From positions 220,957,001 through 221,021,000 of the forward strand of contig JAUMIR010000004.1 of NCBI GenBank assembly GCA_030847615.1: a stretch of DNA of 64,000 bases, read 5' to 3'. This document shows positions 59,801 to 62,800 of this stretch, one piece after another. Position 1 is the first letter of the stretch; each line of letters opens with the position of its first letter. Position numbers and translations under genes: made by a program. Source of the DNA: Gambelia wislizenii (Eukaryota > Chordata > Lepidosauria > Squamata > Crotaphytidae). A model generated the notes under the pieces. That model saw only the letters and a list, made by a program, of their open reading frames with translations, ran no database searches and had not been told where the DNA came from.

Positions 59801-62800
59801 TGATTTAAATTAGAATAAAATGAACATACTTCGTAGGAACTAAGTTCCTCTGAAGTTTAAATGGGTCTTTCTACTAAATACATTGAGGCTCAGTTAATCA
59901 TACCTACTGATGTTACCCTTTTCTGATATTGTGGGTGTGATCTTATGAGAAGCTTAAGACACGTTACATAATTCCCACTGATCTCATCATATGATGAAAC
60001 CTTTTCTGTCATCTTTCCCTTAAAGAGTTTGACCCATTTAAACCTTCATATGTCAGGTGAAAGTTCTGTATTTATTTCTTGCCATTTCCTTTCCATTGTC
60101 ACCATTATATTCTGGGGGTTTTGAAAGGATTTTTTTACCCTCTTCAGTTCTCCCACTTTCATTCTCTTGGATTTTAAAGGAGGGTTTGGGATTTATTATC
60201 TTTCTGGGGTCTGAAAAGCCCAGGCCATGAGATATATAACAAAAACATCTTTGCTGATCATATTGTGCTTGCTTGCTTTTCATTTTGCAGGATTATGAAC
60301 TCCTGGCAGCTTCCTATAGTTCAGGACTGGAGACTTTGCTGAACATTCCTATCAAGCGGACTGTGGTCCAGTCTCCTTCAGGGCTAATCCTGCAAGAGGT
60401 ACATTTCCCTTACATGACATTCCTAATGTCCTGGCATGGTGAAACCTTCTTGGTCAGGGCGTTGGTTTAAACTGATACTTTAGCAGTGCAACTGAGTGGC
60501 ACATAATCAGTTCTGAAGCGAAAAGTGAAATTGTGCAGGAAATAGTTTGCCAAATGAAGTGAAAGAGTGATGCATAGAAAAAGCATGTAGTAAAGTCTTA
60601 TTCCAAGAGCCAGTGTGGTGCAGTGCTTTGAAAGTTGGACAAGGACTCCAGGAGACCAGGGCTCAAATCATTCCCCAACCATGGAAACCCAATCTTGGGC
60701 AAGTCACACTCTCTCATCCTTGGAGGAGGACAATGGCAAACCTCATTTGAACATATTGTACCAAGAAAGCCCCATGATAAGTTCTCTTTAGGATGGCCAT
60801 AAGTTGGAAATGACAAGAAGATACACAGCAGCAAGAATCTTACTGCCCCCTTAGAAGTTACATCACTCAGAACAGCCATGGGGAGAACAGGCATGCTCTT
60901 GATAGCTCTGAACAGCCATGCGGAGAACAGGCATGCTCTTGATAGCTCTGTCACTGTGCTGCTGTTCTACACTTGTTGCAGGGCAAACTTCTGCAGTGAG
61001 GAACCTGCTGTACAACTCAGAACCCTATATATACAGGGGTTTGCATTAGTCTGCCATTCTGTTTTTAAGTATTTCCAAAACTCTATTGATGGTATTTGCA
61101 AGAGGCTCCATAGGTTTCTCTTCTTGTTTTTTTCTTCCTCTGCAGGCCGCTGAGATTCAGTCTCGATACATTGAGCTTCTTACAAGATCTGGAGATTACT
61201 ATAAATTCTTGAGTGAAATGTTAAAGAGCCTGGAAGATTTAAAGGTAACTTCTATGTTTATTCATTGAACAGCTATAAATTGTGCAGTGTATCAGATGTA
61301 GGTGCTTTGTGGAGAGGAGTTTGTTGTTATTATTACTAATGATAGTAATAACAATCCTTTAATGTAATTGTTGCATTCTGACACTTGAATTATTTAGAAT
61401 ATGTTTCTACCAGTGAACCTATATTTGCCCACTCTACATTTCACTCTCCATTGAGGAACCATAGCCTTCTTCCCTGCACATGAGGTTATGCTGTGGGACA
61501 CATGGGTAGGGGTGCATGACAGGTTAATTTCTAAAAAAAGAAAAGAAAAGTGCCATTTGTGGCAACTGAATGGTTTTTGAGCTGCTGTTTTTCCATTTGA
61601 CTCATTATTAGCTCAGAGTTGATACAAGATCAATTTGTTTGTTTGCTTGCTTGGAAAAAACATCTATATCTGCTTTTATGTCTTTAAAAAGTGTCCCAAG
61701 GGAAGTAAAAGAATCTCAGTTTTAAGAGACGAGCCTCCACATTTCCAAACACTAGGAATTCCATGCCACATCTCAATACAAATCTGTTTTCAGAGGCAGG
61801 ATTTAGTTCCAAAAGACATATGCTACTGTTCATACCAGATATAATAATATCCTGTGTTTAAGGTTATTGTACTAAGAACTGGAACACAGTAAAACCAGCC
61901 TCATTGAGAACATCAGAGTCTAATCTATTGAGGTTTACAAGAGAACCTAAGTTTTGTGACAGCCAAACATGAAGAGGTACAGTCCTCCCTCCATATTTGT
62001 GGCTTTCACACTCGCGGTTCCGCATATTCGCGGTTTGCCACTCTGGGGAGGGTGTATGTGGGAAAGTGGCGACAGGCCTTCTGAAGCCCCATTGCCACTT
62101 TTGGGAAGGCGGTGTGTGTGTGTGTGTGTGTGAAAGCTTTAGAAGCCCCGTTGCCACTTTCAGGAGGGCGGTGTGTGTGTGGGGGAAGTGGTGATGGGGC
62201 TTCTGAAGCCCTGTTGCTGCTTTGGGGAGGGGGGAGGGGGGAGGCCTGGTATTATTCGTGGATTTTTCACATTCGCAGGGGTCTTCTGCACCTAACCACC
62301 ATGAATGTGAAGGGACGACTGTATTTTCTTAAAATTAACTGAGTTCTGTTTTTTATTTTTAAATGGCACATTGTATTGGATGAAGCTGGCAAAAAAAGAA
62401 TGACTGTCATAGGTAATTGTTTCTAATTTCTGACTTTGCAGATGAAAAGCACCAAAATAGAACTGTTAGAGGAAGAACTAAGACTGGCTAGAGATGCCAA
62501 TTCTGACAACAGCAATAAGCACAAATTTTTGGAGCAAAACCTGCAGAAGTACCAAGTGGAAATTTCCCAGCTGAAAGCCAAACTTATGAGCTTGGAAGAG
62601 ATGAAGAGACAAACTGAAATGGATGGCAATTCTGCCAAGCAAAACTTGGACAAATGCTACGCTCAAATAAAAGATCTGAATGACAGAATAACAAGACTGA
62701 CATATGAGATTGAAGATGAGAAGAGGAAAAGGAAGTTGCTGGAAGACAGATATGAGCAGCAGAAGACTGACTTTGACCAACTGCAGAAGACAAGGCAGAG

